Part shown: positions 1 through 12,159 of the stretch, in pieces
Position numbering within the stretch: position 1 is the first letter of the stretch
Layout of the letters: each line of letters starts with the position of its first letter
DNA from: Nitzschia sp. pyKryTriq1
Taxonomy: Eukaryota > Bacillariophyta > Bacillariophyceae > Bacillariales > Bacillariaceae
NCBI GenBank assembly: GCA_956465555.1
Contig: OY101130.1
Coordinates: 868,001 to 932,000, forward strand
DNA length: 64,000 nt
Direction of reading: 5' to 3'
Notes under the pieces: model-generated
Database searches by the model: none
The model's input: only the letters and a program-made list of their open reading frames with translations
What the model was told of the DNA's origin: nothing
Program-made: the position numbers and the translations under genes

Positions 1-457
1 TACTTCATTGTCTTGACAAACGAATTTTGACAGCATCACACACAACATCATCGTCATCTCACCGTAACCGTTGCGGGCGAACTTTGAATTTTCGAAAACG
101 GGGGAGAAAGACGCCGGTCGAAGTAGTCGATGATGACGTTAGAAGTCGCCGAGCGCCGAGTGCGCATGCGTATGCATGAGCGCGGTCCGGCCGAAGTAGT
201 CGAACCGCCGAGATGCTTTCTTCTGTCATGCGCGCGCGCGGGAGAGATGAGCGGCATACACTATGCATACTACCGGTACAGCTAGGTGCACAGTATTCTT
301 TCCAATCATCGATCATCGATCGTCCATCATCTTCTCATGATCTCCCTCGTCTCTCCGCCTGCATCATCATCATCATCATCATCTGCTTCATGCGCCTCTC
401 TTAGTGCACGCCCTACAGTGTCATAATACGTTCATCCTGTCGCACTTGCCTTCGACG
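1..457. other. 5' spacer with CAT microsatellite
   Basis: I see no gene here. The stretch upstream of the VOC-like gene carries overlapping ATCGAT/ATCATCG words around 305-330 and a (CAT)7 run at 362-383. The short open frames on both strands look like chance. It probably holds the promoter and 5' leader of the gene that starts at 458. Confidence 0.5.
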
Positions 458-1606
458 ATGACTCTTCTCCCACTAGCGCTCTTCTTTCTTGCGTTTCCTA
501 GTATGACTGAGAGTTTTGTTGGAGCGACGAGCCAGCCATCGTCGCCCTTTTCCCTCGGTGCCGCCACTCAAAATCAAAACAAAGATTCTTCTTCTTCGTC
601 TCCAGACAAAATATTGGATCGGTCCACCCTCACCTTGCTCGAGCATGTCAACTTGAATGTGCCAAACCATGACCACATTCTTCCGTTGTATTTTGGACTC
701 TTTGGTTGTGGCATGGATCCTCGCAAGGCGGCCAATTTGGCGCCTGACGCCAAAAAACGAACGTTATGGGCGAATTGCGGAGCCTCGCAATTTCATTTAC
801 CCTTTGGCGACACGGCACAGCGCATTCCGGGGCAGATTGGATTGCGGTTCGAGTCGCTAGAAGGACTCCTACAACGATTGCAGACTTGGAAGGAGCATTA
901 TGCCACGGCCGAGAGTGGAAAGGATCCTGGAAGTGGACGAGAATATATTCGCATTACTGATCACTATGGAAATGTCTTTGTCTGTCGCGCCAAAATGTCG
1001 CCAGATACTACCAGTACTTCCACTACTTCTACCCATCATCTACTACGACAGCCCTTTATTCGACCGGACGAAACAGAGGAATGGGGCGAGATAGCGACCA
1101 AGTACGGACGCGTAGAGACGGATTGTCAAGGCATTGATTATGTGGAATTCCATTGCCCCAAAGGGACTGCTTCCAAGATTGCTCTCTTTTATGAATCGGT
1201 CTTAGATGCGACTACCACCGTCGTTGATACTGGTAGCGGGTCATCAATTGCCATTGTGGCAGTGGGAAATGTGGACCAACAGGGACGAGCCGATCAATCG
1301 ATATTGTTTCGGGAAATAACGAACGAGGAGGAGTCCATTCCAGAGTACGACGGCCATCATGTTGCTTTGTACGTAGGGGAGTCGGCAGAAGATTTTGAAC
1401 AGGCATTCAAAAATGCTCAAGTGGCCAATATTGTGTGGTGCAATGCTCGATTTCAAGATCAAGTGGACTCGTTGGAAGAAGCCAGGAAAGAAAAACAATT
1501 CAGATTCAAGGATATTGTGGATATGGAAACAGGGGAACTTATCATGGAACTAGAGCACGAATTGCGGTCAATTCAACACCCGGCCTGGCCTGGCAAAACG
1601 GAGTAG
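458..1606 (+). CDS. VOC/glyoxalase-like protein, predicted plastid
   Basis: The single-exon protein has 382 residues from the ATG at 458. An ATG at 404 lies upstream in frame, but the one at 458 directly opens a hydrophobic signal peptide (MTLLPLALFFLAFPSMTES) followed by FVGA. That is the ASAFAP-like pattern with Phe after the cleavage site seen in diatom plastid preproteins. The mature part has two similar halves, one starting LEHVNLNVPNHDHILPLYFG and the other IDYVEFHCP with HHVALYVGE. The spacing and motifs resemble paired beta-alpha-beta-beta-beta modules of the vicinal-oxygen-chelate (glyoxalase/dioxygenase) superfamily. The substrate cannot be told. An AATAAA-like word near 1742 may be the poly(A) signal. 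It converges with the next gene. Confidence 0.65.
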   Translation: MTLLPLALFFLAFPSMTESFVGATSQPSSPFSLGAATQNQNKDSSSSSPDKILDRSTLTLLEHVNLNVPNHDHILPLYFGLFGCGMDPRKAANLAPDAKKRTLWANCGASQFHLPFGDTAQRIPGQIGLRFESLEGLLQRLQTWKEHYATAESGKDPGSGREYIRITDHYGNVFVCRAKMSPDTTSTSTTSTHHLLRQPFIRPDETEEWGEIATKYGRVETDCQGIDYVEFHCPKGTASKIALFYESVLDATTTVVDTGSGSSIAIVAVGNVDQQGRADQSILFREITNEEESIPEYDGHHVALYVGESAEDFEQAFKNAQVANIVWCNARFQDQVDSLEEARKEKQFRFKDIVDMETGELIMELEHELRSIQHPAWPGKTE

Positions 1607-1996
1607 AGGAACGAATCCATTATCATTTCAGAAAGGGCGAATACTTCAATCTCCCGCTACGTTTCTTTCTCCCGAGGCACAAGAGCTACTACTAGAGCAC
1701 AGAAGACTTTTTTGCACAGTACATTCAGTACCACCCTTCATAATAAAGGGCGCATCCGCACCGAATTTGCAACCACCTCGACTAGCATCATAGAGTGATG
1801 CCTCATGAGAAGTGAGGGGTTGTAGCCTCAGAAAGAACCTCCGCGACCTTCATAGTCAAGTGCTTCCGAGACGGCCGCCTCCTACGAGTAGAGGCTTAAA
1901 GAAAGACTCCTTACTTTATTATCTTATTGCTGCGTGGGGTTTTCATGCCGCTGCTATTCTAGTCTTGTACTGGAGTTGCATTGAGCATTACAAATT

Positions 1997-4900
1997 TTAA
2001 AGATTGGAGGAGAGGTATGGCCGCTGCCCAAAGGATGGGAATCCGCGATTGATCCCAACCTTGGATTTTGGTGCTTTTCCGTTCTGGTCACACTCGATGG
2101 AGGACCCTTCTTCGCTGTCCGAGTCTGATACTGGCTGTACGCCATTAAGCTTAGATTTTCGACTGATCACCAACTTGGTACGAGTCGTCAGGGGAGCCGG
2201 AAAGCTTACGATCAATATGAGGAGCAAGTAAAGATGGACAACACCCAAAAACAACCGTTGCGTTGAATTTGCCGAGGGGTGTATCATTGGAACGATTTCG
2301 TCCGGTGCAGCCATACTGGCCGTTTCCGAGGTTCCAAAGAGTTTTGAAAGAATGGGAATATCTTTGAAAATGCGACCACGAGAAGCCTTTGTGGTGGAGT
2401 CGACTTCGCTTCGAAAGGGAATATCAAGGGGCATCGTTTCGAGCCACTTAGGCAGGGTAGCAACTGTCTTTTGGTCCTTCCCACCACCGTAGATAGATGA
2501 TATGGTCTGATGAGCAAAATGCGAAACATGCTGCCCAATTAAATCGCGACGGCGTTCCATCTCTTCTCCGAGATTCTTTGCCGCATCACCCATGGAACGT
2601 GCGGCCGACATGGCGCCGGTGCTTAACTCTGTAGCTCCATGATGAACCAAATCGACAACATTGCTAGCTCCGGAGGAGAGCGCCCCACCGAACCCTTCCA
2701 ACGCTCGAGTCAGTGGGTTTTGGCCACTGGACGCCTTTTGTGACGATGACGGAGGTGAGCTATGGGCCATCGAAGGGGAGCTGACTCCCTTGACCTGTGC
2801 CAGGGGCCCCAATAACATCGGAAAGCCATTCACTACCTTTTCCAAAAAGTCAAAGGACATGGGATCATCAGTCCGCAAGTACTCGTAGAAAATAGCCGCC
2901 GCGATGTCTGGTCGATCAAAACTATCCATCAAGTTACCATTCAAACGAACTTCCAAAGCGCCAGACTTTCTCCAAGTAAACACCAATTCCGTCCCGCGGG
3001 CGCAGCACGCTGGGTCCGCCTGATATTCTTCTGGTGCCACTTGAGCGCATGAGCATTTGCTGGGATTGTCCGGGGATTGAATGACTTCCATCATAGCTTC
3101 GTTAGCCGGCCGCGGTTTCATACTAGATCCGATCATCAAATCTTTGGCTTCTTGCGTTAACATTTTCCAATCCGCATCCAAGCTTGAGCGCATTGTGTCT
3201 GTTGCGAGTTGCATATTTGTCTTCAAAAACAGAGTTCGATCGAAGGATCCCGCGAATTTATTGGATGAAGGGGTCATGTGGCGTAGCGTTTCGTAAAAGT
3301 CAGGTTGTTGTCGCAATTCATCCGCCGTATGAGTAGCGTACTGCTCCATGACTGGATCTGCCAGCAAATCCCGCTTCGACACATAAAATGCGACTCCATA
3401 TACCTGTAGAGAAAAAACAATGAGCGCTTAATGTAGACCATTGGAATTGCGACAATTAAAAGACGGGAGATAACATACCTTGATGTTGAAAATTGTTTTC
3501 ATGTATTGCCCAACACCGGTCAGAGTATGTCGACCGACTTCATTTCGATCATGACCCAGGTAGTGACATAAATCAGTATGATATACGAGTCCAGTCAGTG
3601 GATCTGTCCATCGTTCGTTCTGTGATTCTGTAATATAGGGATTGGTTTGGATTTTGCGAACCATTGGCCTGGCTCTAGCAGCAGGACCTGACGATGAAGC
3701 GGAATCTGATGTTCTTTTGCCAGACTTGGCTACGAGTGGTTTGCTTTCTTTGGTGTATTTCGTTGGGCTGCCTGATAAGCCGACATGGTCATTTGCCAAG
3801 AGAATGGGATTCGAATTCTTGAAGAAGGTGAGTGGAAGAGCACCTGTGGACCCCGAGGGAGGGGGCACAGAGTGTTTGCCTGAGAGGCTAGCGAGACTCG
3901 GCGATCTTTTTAAAGACTGCACGCGTTCCGTATGTGCAGATGCGTGGTTATAAGCAATGTGCTTCTGAGAGGGAGGGAGCCTCTGTCCAGGTTGGGATCC
4001 TAGAGCAGTCTGCTCGTCAAGTGAGTGGACTTCGGCTGGTATCGGACGGTGGCCCTTTTTAGATGCCAACGTCGAGTCTGCCGTGGCCTGTCGTACCAAG
4101 CCAATCTGAAGAACGCGCTCTGGGTGCCTTGCTTCCGATAAGGGAGTCGCTTGGCTTCCGTCGCACGGTATTAAAATGGCGGCTTGGGAAGCGTTCCTTG
4201 CCATGCACTCCAGTGTCTTTTTCCCATTCGTTTTGAGTAGCCGTTTGTGCTTTTCACGCTTTAACTCAGCATCACCCTCTCCATTATTTCCACCAAGAGG
4301 TGAACTACTCTTGGGCTTTTTGAAGTGCAATATTCCAAACTCATTGAAATGCCACGCCCATGCTCGATCCTGTGAACACGGCACCAAAATCAATTGGTTG
4401 TCCTTCCTCCGTCTTGTCAGACATTCTTTGTCCGACCAATCATCTTTGGATGGTGGTGCATGATAATGCATGTAAGGGGAAGTAAAGGACGATGAAGCTA
4501 GAGACGATGCGATTTCATCCATGCTGCTCGTTGGCTCCACTTGGCGTTTCGATGGCTGAGTAATATGTTGCTGATGGGTGTCATCATACAGTTGCAAGGC
4601 GTAGCCCTGTATTCTGGAGTTGGAAGTGTTTTCTTCAGTTTCTTCCTCCTCGGTCGCCCAGGTGACCCATTTGCGCCATCGGGCCTGTCGCCGAGAGGAT
4701 TTCTTGGGTATCACCAGCCACAAAGTTGCATCTCCACACTCCGAGAAACCACCCATCGGATCTAAACAGGTTTGATCGCCCAGCGCATCTTGTAGCCAGT
4801 GCGGCTGCCCATGCAAAAGCTGTATTCTCGAATCCGAGTTGTCCCTGTCGAATTGACCGGGCGCTAGCGAGGAAGGGTCCAAAGTTTCTAGTACTATCGA

Positions 4901-5023
4901 GAGAGGGTTCACACCGACGATGCCTCTCCCCCCTGAAAACGAGGTGGGTAGGTGCGTCGAAACGCCCACCAGGTGCAGCAAGACAACGAAGAATCTAGAG
5001 GATCTGGTTGTCATTGTGATCAT
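1997..5023 (-). CDS. Secreted lectin-like plus chalcone-isomerase-like protein
   Basis: Two exons (minus strand): 5023-3479 and 3403-1997, with a 75-bp GT-AG intron (3478-3404) in phase 0. The product has about 983 residues. It has a signal peptide (residues 1-24). A Cys/Trp-rich region at about 65-290 contains ECLTRRRKDNQLILVPC and AWAWHFNEFG, resembling ricin-type beta-trefoil repeats (C...L..C..W.f). A disordered linker follows. At about 470-700 lies a chalcone-isomerase-like fold whose hallmark crosses the splice junction: TGVGQYMKTIFNIK then VYGVAFYVSKRD. The end is Ser-rich with one predicted membrane helix (LFLGVVHLYLLLILIVSF). CHI-like proteins outside plants often bind fatty acids or are mitochondrial (AIM18/46 type). 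The catalytic activity is unknown, and the lectin call is weaker than the CHI call. It diverges from the aminopeptidase gene. Confidence 0.65.
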
Positions 5024-6084
5024 ATTGAATACTCGTATTGGATATCGTCGGCTGCTGCTGTTGTTGTTGTTGTTGTTGTTGCCGTTGTTGCTTCTGTATA
5101 CGGCGCGGGGGTGTCACAGTTGCGCTGAATCAAACAAGGGCCAAACTTCCACTCTTCGGCATCCAAAACTCTGTGCGTAGCGGAAAATCCCTAACTAGAA
5201 AATAAATAATGATGGGAACGAAAGGATGCCTACAAATAGGGTGGTGTATGTGTAGTAATGTTTCAGTGAGAATATCTGATACACAACTGTGGCTTCATGT
5301 TTTAGAAGGCCTCGCTACTCCTCCGATCTCTTCTGAGATGAATCGATCATCTACGACATCATCGTTTGCGGTTTGAAGCCGATGATGGGGGTCGTTCGTA
5401 CAGGTACGCGTGTTGAAGGTGGCTGCAATTTAGCACCCTTTCTCGCCACGTAGCCATTCGTGAGGTGAAGGATGGCATCACGCAATTTTTTTACCCCTTA
5501 ATATATGACTATTTGGACCAAAAAACGAAACTCTAAATGCCACATCCATCTCACTGTCCACTTCAGGGGTAAACATAATCCACCGCCGGACGGACCCTTC
5601 AAATATATTTACGGACATTGTCGAACATAAAAACGTCACACGTGGAGGCGAGGAAGTCAAAGCAAAAATCAAAGAACTTCGGTGTCAGCGCACTGGCACG
5701 GCAATTAATGGCGCAAGTGCGTGCCCAACGCATGACGGACGATTGAATAAAGACAAATCTAATTAATCGAACTTTGTGTGCTGACGTCACAGAAGGTCGC
5801 GATCTCTGCTCTCTCAAGAATGCGACTCACGCACGAAACAACGCGATGATTCATTCTCTCACACGATGACGCTGCTTTTGTGGATTTCTCGATGCTTCTC
5901 CTTCCTGCTTCCTCTCGTCTCTCGCGTAAATAGTCTAGAATAGAGCCTGCGGATGCTCTGCTTGATGATGATGATGATTCAGCATTTACATCATCAACTG
6001 CTTCCAGCGATCTTGAAACGTTACAAGTTTTGTTTTGATTGTACGAAGTATTGTCAATCCATTCCTTATCTTTTCTGCTGCAAA
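5024..6084. other. Divergent spacer with CTG/TTG microsatellite
   Basis: About 1 kb separates the lectin/CHI-like gene (minus) from the aminopeptidase gene (plus), so it should hold both promoters. A (CTG)n(TTG)n tract occupies about 5051-5090, just upstream of the minus-strand ATG. I see no convincing coding sequence. An ATG at 5953 is in frame with the aminopeptidase, but it precedes a low-complexity Met/His stretch and is judged to be leader. Confidence 0.5.
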
Positions 6085-9000
6085 ATGAAGATTGGATCCC
6101 GTTCTTTCTCACTTTTCCTGCTGACCTCTCACGAGGCTCTGAGAGGCTCGTATTCTGCGGCATTCCGCCCGCTCAATTTCGGTAGTCGCCGTCGCGAGTT
6201 GTCGTCTGTGGTGGTCCACGGACTGCACGGCCAAAAAGAGCAGAGCCAACAATGTTTGGCTTCCAACAAAAGTCCACTGGCGTCTGCGGGTCTCTCGCTC
6301 GCTCCCCACCTGAGGCCCCTGGCTACCCGCGGCGGTGCGAGTCTTTCGACGTCGTCTTCTACAGCACTCAACAGTGCGGTAGCCAGCGCGGAAGAAGTCA
6401 CCGCACCTGTGGAAATCTTTCGCAAAGATTACGAGCCTCTGCCGTTGGTTGTGTCCAATGTCGAGATGGATTTCCAAATCAAACCCGGCAAGACCACTGT
6501 CATCTCCAAGCTCACGCTCGAGTCGAATCCAAACTACAAAGGAAGTTCCACTGAGTTGACCTTGGATGGAGATGAGTCCTGCGTCAAGCTCCTGAGCTTG
6601 CAACTCAATGGCAAGGATCTGGAAGAGGGCGTCGACTACGAACTAGCGCCTGGAAAGTTGATCTTGAAGAACCCTCCTCCGAGTAGCGAGCTGACCACGG
6701 TGGTGGAGATTGTCCCCGAAGACAACACTCAACTTTCCGGTCTCTACAAGAGTGGCAGCATGTACTGCACGCAATGCGAGGCTATGGGTTTTCGACGCAT
6801 CACCTATTACCCGGATCGCCCGGACAATATGGCAACGTTTACCAAAGTGAGACTAGAGGCAGATCAAGCGGAATACCCCGTCCTCTTGGCGAATGGCAAT
6901 TTGGTCGACGAAGGATCGTTGGAGAATGGTCGGCACTACGCCGTTTGGAGCGATCCGTATCCTAAGCCCAGCTATTTGTTTTGCTGCGTGGCTGGAAAAT
7001 TGGGCAAAATTGAAGACACCTATACTACCGTGCCATCCGGCCGAAAAGTTCAATTAGCAGTTTTCAGCGAGCCCCATAATGTGCACAAATTGGATTACGC
7101 CATGGAATCCCTCAAAAGGAGCATGAAATGGGACGAAGACAAATATGGCTTGGAATATGATTTGGATATTTACAACATTGTGGCTGTTGACGACTTTAAC
7201 ATGGGCGCCATGGAAAACAAGGGGTTGAACGTATTCAATACAGCCTATGTTCTCGCCGACCAGGAGACGGCGACAGACACGGATTTTGAACGAGTCGAAG
7301 GCGTGATCGGACACGAATATTTTCACAATTGGACAGGAAATAGGGTCACGTGCCGGGATTGGTTCCAGTTGACTTTGAAAGAAGGTCTGACAGTCTTTAG
7401 AGATCAAGAATTCAGCGGTGATATGAATTCAAAGGCGGTGAACCGAATTGAAAACGTGCGAGGGTTACGGGCACGTCAATTTGCAGAAGACGCAGGGCCG
7501 ATGAGCCATCCTATTCGACCCGATTCCTAGTACGTTTTCTTTGACTTCATTATCTTTGATCGATTCATCGCTAATCCATTGCTACTCACTCACAACCATT
7601 TCTTGTTTCGTTCGTTTCCTCCCTCAGTATTTCAATGGACAGTAAGTATGCGCAATCATTGCGGCTGGATGTTTTTACGACCAGACTTCGATAGCTTCCC
7701 TCTTCTCACCATTGATATTTCTTGATAGACTTCTACACGGCAACCGTCTACACCAAGGGATCAGAAGTGATTCGAATGTATCAAACACTCTTGTCGCCCG
7801 AAGGGTTCCGTAAAGGAATGGATTTGTATTTTGAACGGCACGATGGACAAGCTGTAACGTGTGACGATTTTTTGGCGGCCATGGGCGATGCCAATGACAA
7901 AGACCTGTCGCAGTTCGCCTTGTGGTATAGGTAAGTTGCAGGCCATTGCACTGAGATACGCCCTTCGACGAGGAAGCTGCATACTTTCCTAGTCTTCTTT
8001 GTCGCGTCGTAGCTCATCCTTCTTTTTCCACAACCCATCGGCCCATAGCACCAATGGAACTCCGACCGTAACCTACGACTTTCAATACCTAGATGGGACC
8101 TTGACTCTAGAATTGTCTCAGTCGAGCCACAGCGAGTCACCGCTGTTGATTCCCGTTTCGGTGGGATTATTGGACAAGGCTACAGGGAAGGAAGTGGTTC
8201 CTACCACTGTCTTGGAATTGACACAAGCGAAGCAAACCTTCACCTTTGACAATTTGAAAGGCGATGTGGTACCCTCGATCCTTCGTCAATTTTCCGCACC
8301 CGTCAAGTTAGTCTCTGCGACTGGCGAAGACAACCTAGAAGACTTGGCCTTTTTGGCGGCTCGGGATACGGATGGTTTCAACAAGTGGGATGCGGGACAA
8401 AAACTCTACACGACAGCTATTTTCCAAGAAATGGACTCAGAAGTAGCACCAAAGACTTTGGAGTTTGTCAAAGAAGCCTTCGGAAGGACCTTAGGTGAGA
8501 AAGAATCGACTGATTTTTCCATCATTGCGTACGCGCTTATACTTCCGTCGGAAGGCACATTGGCCGAGCTGGTCGAGGGAGTCGTTGACCCCATGGCCAT
8601 TAAAAAGGCCCGTGGTACAATCAAGAAGGCGCTGGCAAGGGAATTCCAATCGGAACTTAAAGAACGATACGAAGAATTGACCGCAGCCATGGACGACGGC
8701 GAGTTCAAGGTAGATGCTGCCTCGATTGGCCGCCGTCGATTGCGCAATGTCTGTTTGGAGTACCTCTGCTCCATCAAGGAAACACCCGAAGAACAAAAGG
8801 TAGCCGCCGAACTCGCAACTGCCCACTTTGAAAAGGCCAATGGGATGACGGATAAGATGGCGGCTCTATCCTCCCTCGCGTCTATGGACGGGGAGGGCGC
8901 AGATGCACGGGATAAGGCAATCGAAACCTTCTACCATGACGCGAATGGCGACGCATTGGTATTGAACAAGTGGTTCAGCGTTCAGGCCATGGCAGATTTG

Positions 9001-9333
9001 CCCGATGTCTTGGATCGGGTCAAAAAGCTGAAGGAGCACCCAGACTTTTCCATGAAGAACCCCAATCGTTGCCGCTCGCTCATTGGTGCATTTACCATGA
9101 ATACGGCGTTCCACGACGAGAGTGGCGAAGGATATACCTTTTTGGGCAACATTTTGGGAGAACTGGACAAGCTGAACCCACAGATCAGTTCCCGAATGGC
9201 CAGCTCGCTGATTCAATGGCGAAAGTATTCTCCCGAGCGCGGTGCACAGATGAAGGCTGAGTTGGAAAAGTTAGCTGCGATGAAACCCATCTCTGAGGAT
9301 CTTTACGAGATTGTCAACCGTGGATTGAAGTAA
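6085..9333 (+). CDS. pepN: M1 zinc aminopeptidase, PepN type, predicted plastid
   Basis: Four exons: 6085-7529, 7628-7641, 7729-7930 and 8049-9333, with introns of 98, 87 and 118 bp, all GT-AG. They give 981 residues. Reading across the joins yields [20 protein letters not shown], the expected M1 sequence, which supports a second exon of only 14 nt. The exopeptidase motif GAMEN is at about 374-378. The zinc site HEYFH is at 410-414, with the third ligand Glu433 in [13 protein letters not shown]. The C-terminal half matches the PepN Ig-like and helical domains (GTPTVTYDF onward). The enzyme removes N-terminal residues from peptides. The start at 6085 gives a leader ending [10 protein letters not shown], consistent with plastid import, although its hydrophobic core is modest. 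It may degrade cleaved transit peptides, by analogy with other plastid aminopeptidases. Confidence 0.92.
7628..7641 (+). other. 14-nt microexon of the aminopeptidase gene
   Basis: The exon is bounded by CCTCAG upstream and GTAAGT downstream. It supplies the third base of Tyr, then Ile-Ser-Met-Asp and the first base of Asn. Skipping it would lose 14 nt and shift the frame just after the catalytic domain, so accurate recognition of this tiny exon is essential for the enzyme. Confidence 0.85.
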
Positions 9334-10031
9334 AATAGCTATTCAAGATCCTTGCTTTCTCAGCTGCTGGACTGAAGCAAGATTGACGCACTCATTGGTC
9401 TGCGAGTACGAGGAAGATATCATCGCAATGCATTGCATTTTTCGATCATGCCGGCTGTCTTCTCGGGAGAGCGCAGACAGTGCAAGTCGGCATAGCTGAT
9501 ATTGATAGCATAGCCCCATCGACCCTATCGGTACAAGCTAGATTTCCCGACTATCTCTACAAGTACTATTAGTAGAATACTGGTACTCACTTCACTGTAT
9601 TATGCGTTCACCGTTCACGTGAATGCATTCATTCGTGTCGTCTTGCCGCCCCCGCCAACGAAAGCGTGCACGTGAATCACAAGTACACGATGCACGATCC
9701 GTTCGGCGTCGCGAGATCCATCTCAGTCACGCTTGGCAGTACTGTACACATTATTTCTAGGAGGCACAAAACCCGAACAGCGTGCCATAATGGAACGATC
9801 ATCAACAGAGACTCGAAACAAGTCACACAAACCAAGGCTGAGACTGGATTTTGAGAACGGCACATGAAATTCAAGAATGCAAGAGAAGAAGCTGACAACG
9901 ACTCCCTCCTCACAGCGTGACAAGTAACGACTGCGAAGATACTGCCTCAAAGTGAAAACAGGCTTCGCGAACGCAGTCCTGGAAAAATCAAAATGAGGCC
10001 TTGCTACACTTCACCATAAAATCTATACCTT
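9334..10031. promoter_or_regulatory. Spacer with two CACGTG palindromes
   Basis: No gene is seen. CACGTG (G-box/E-box core) occurs at 9616-9621, inside the 10-bp palindrome TTCACGTGAA (9614-9623), and again at 9669-9674. It overlaps or abuts the palindrome TGAATGCATTCA (9620-9631). They lie about 360-420 bp upstream of the CBM6-like gene and could be bHLH/bZIP sites. That function is inferred. Confidence 0.3.
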
Positions 10032-11261
10032 ATGTTCAGCAACGTTGAAACCATGCTCAAATTCGTAAGTGCCTTCTTTGTTGCCATCCGTTTCCTTCCT
10101 TTGCCAGTGGCAGCCAACGATAGCGAACCGAGTGCGGTCCACTCCAGTGGCGCCTCTGCTGTGTTCCCCGAGTTGCCTCTGCGGGATGCATCGTTGAGAG
10201 GGGGCAAGATCCAGCAAAACTTGGAGCTTCAAGTTTCAGGCAGCAGCTACTCAACTCGAAAGCTGGCGAACGACGAAGACGGAACAGGCTTTGTCTTCGG
10301 GGACTGTGTTGGTCCTGCCACCTTTCTCAGCATCCCCTTTACCGCCAGCGCCTACGACGTCTGCACCTTCTTTCAAGAAGCTTCAGAAGCCAAATTTGGA
10401 ATTTGTGGAGATTCTAACTTAGCTTTGGATGGACAACCGAACGACGACCCAGTCTGTCAAGCTCGTGCAGGAGTGGGAGGCGAGTGCCATGTGGCTTTCA
10501 CTGAACCCGGCGAGTGGCTGGAGTACTCCTTCAACATCAACGAAGAAGACCACTCCGACAGAGCCGTCTTTAACGTTGTCTTGCGAATGGCCGCCCAAAC
10601 ACGCAGGACTGTTCGAGTCGTTATTGATAATGGAGGCGATACCATCTCGAAAGATGTTGTCATCGAAGGAACTGGATTCTTCGACTTCAAAGATGTCATG
10701 TGGGAACGCATTCGTATCCCTGGGCGAGGACCTGAACGCATCTTTGTGCAGTTCATCGATGGACTCACCAACTTTTGCAGCATTCGTGTGGAAGAGACGA
10801 CTTTGCTTTTGGAGAAAGAGTTGCAGATCCCATTCCACGCAGATGCTCAAAAGTACATTTCGTTCTACGAGCTGAGCCCCGAAACGCGTTCTGGCACTTG
10901 TGGACCCGGAGCCGTGGATTCTCAGCCAACCAAAGACAAGACTTGCAACGACCGCGGTTCCCAATGCAATATTGGTTGGACCGAAGCCGGGGAACACGTT
11001 ATCTATTTGATCAGAAATCCCAGCGAGAAGCCGACCAAACATGATGTTACCTTGCGCTTGGCCAGTCTTCGTAGTGGCCGTCGCGTCATGTTTCAAATCG
11101 AAGGCCAAACTGAGACATACATGTTTCGAGCTTCTGGACAGGGATACCAGGAATTCCAGGATTTTACCGAATCGGATATTACTTTCCCACCCGGCCAGAG
11201 TCGTCTTATTGTCACATTCGTGGATAGACGAGTCAACATGTGCTCCATCAGTGTCCAGTAG
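10032..11261 (+). CDS. Secreted protein with two CBM6-like domains
   Basis: This is a 409-residue single-exon protein. An in-frame ATG at 10053 would also keep the signal peptide (LKFVSAFFVAIRFLPLPVAA). It holds two tandem copies of a beta-sandwich module at about 95-255 and 260-409. Each contains a Trp/Phe-Thr-Glu-x-Gly-Glu core (VAFTEPGEWLEYSFNI and IGWTEAGEHVIYLI), a TLRLASLRSGRRV-like strand, and an ending with NxCSIxV. This matches the galactose-binding fold of CBM6-like carbohydrate-binding modules. Paired cysteines fit an extracellular protein. There is no Phe after the signal site, so plastid import is not suggested. No catalytic domain is seen, so the likely role is binding extracellular or cell-wall polysaccharide. 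TRKLAN just before the first module resembles the RXL processing sites of diatom secreted proproteins. Confidence 0.7.
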   Translation: MFSNVETMLKFVSAFFVAIRFLPLPVAANDSEPSAVHSSGASAVFPELPLRDASLRGGKIQQNLELQVSGSSYSTRKLANDEDGTGFVFGDCVGPATFLSIPFTASAYDVCTFFQEASEAKFGICGDSNLALDGQPNDDPVCQARAGVGGECHVAFTEPGEWLEYSFNINEEDHSDRAVFNVVLRMAAQTRRTVRVVIDNGGDTISKDVVIEGTGFFDFKDVMWERIRIPGRGPERIFVQFIDGLTNFCSIRVEETTLLLEKELQIPFHADAQKYISFYELSPETRSGTCGPGAVDSQPTKDKTCNDRGSQCNIGWTEAGEHVIYLIRNPSEKPTKHDVTLRLASLRSGRRVMFQIEGQTETYMFRASGQGYQEFQDFTESDITFPPGQSRLIVTFVDRRVNMCSISVQ

Positions 11262-12159
11262 GGCCTGATATTAAGAACTCTCTCGAGCCTACCGGTAGGG
11301 ATGCTTTCCGTTGGCACTCACCAAAAGCTACCAATCAACTATTATTTCAAATCCCCTTCCGACGATTTGAGGCTATATCTGTCAAACCATTCACGAAAAG
11401 GCCTGGATTTCTTGCTCATTGGTCAACCACTGTTCTTTATACATCTCAATATTCCGACTAGATAGTGAATATGCATTGAAGTATGATTTAGTAGGTTTCA
11501 AAACCAATAGACCTACTAGCTAGTAGCCATATTTTGCTTTGCTTCACTGCAATTCGGGAGGAAGTAAGGAAGGTCCAGAGTCGAGTCGTCAAGATCATGG
11601 AATTCGAGAAGGTCGAATTCGATTGTCTCCATGGGTGACGACGAAGCATCATCCAGTGGAACGAAGCAAGCCTTCCAACTTGGTTCCCCATACAAGAACA
11701 TCAAGCTAATTTTCGATGAAGTATGAATGATTGAACAAGGATTCGCTCGCTCCCAATCAAACGTCGGGCCATCAGAAGCTGGCCCGTCCCTGCTAGCTTT
11801 CGTACTTGTACTAGAGACGGTACCATATACTCGTAGTCGTATTCGTATTCGTAGATCCTTGCGCTTTGTGAGCGTTCGTGCTGGTTTTGCGTCAGTCGTG
11901 CGGGTGTGAAGAATTCTCGTACCGGTACCAGGTACATACGGGATACTTGGTACCGCGAATAAAAAATAGAGAAGCGAGCGAACCCTGGCGGGAGTTCGCC
12001 ATTCCCCACCTTCTCAAAAATCGAAACGCAAAACACAGTAATACGAGTACTAGTAGACGCATGAGCACGATGAAGGATCCTGCGTTTTCAGTCTCACAAA
12101 ATCAAAAATCAGAAAACTAGACTACAATTTGTTTCTCACATCGACTGATAAAAATCACC
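11262..12159. other. Spacer with GTAC and TAG-type short repeats
   Basis: No convincing gene is seen. A CTACTAGCTAGTAG-like word lies near 11509-11525. GTAC-containing words cluster at about 11800-11825 and 11915-11955, and a short CGTATT repeat is at about 11833-11853. The region probably includes the 3' end of the CBM6-like gene and the promoter of the catalase-peroxidase gene. Confidence 0.4.
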
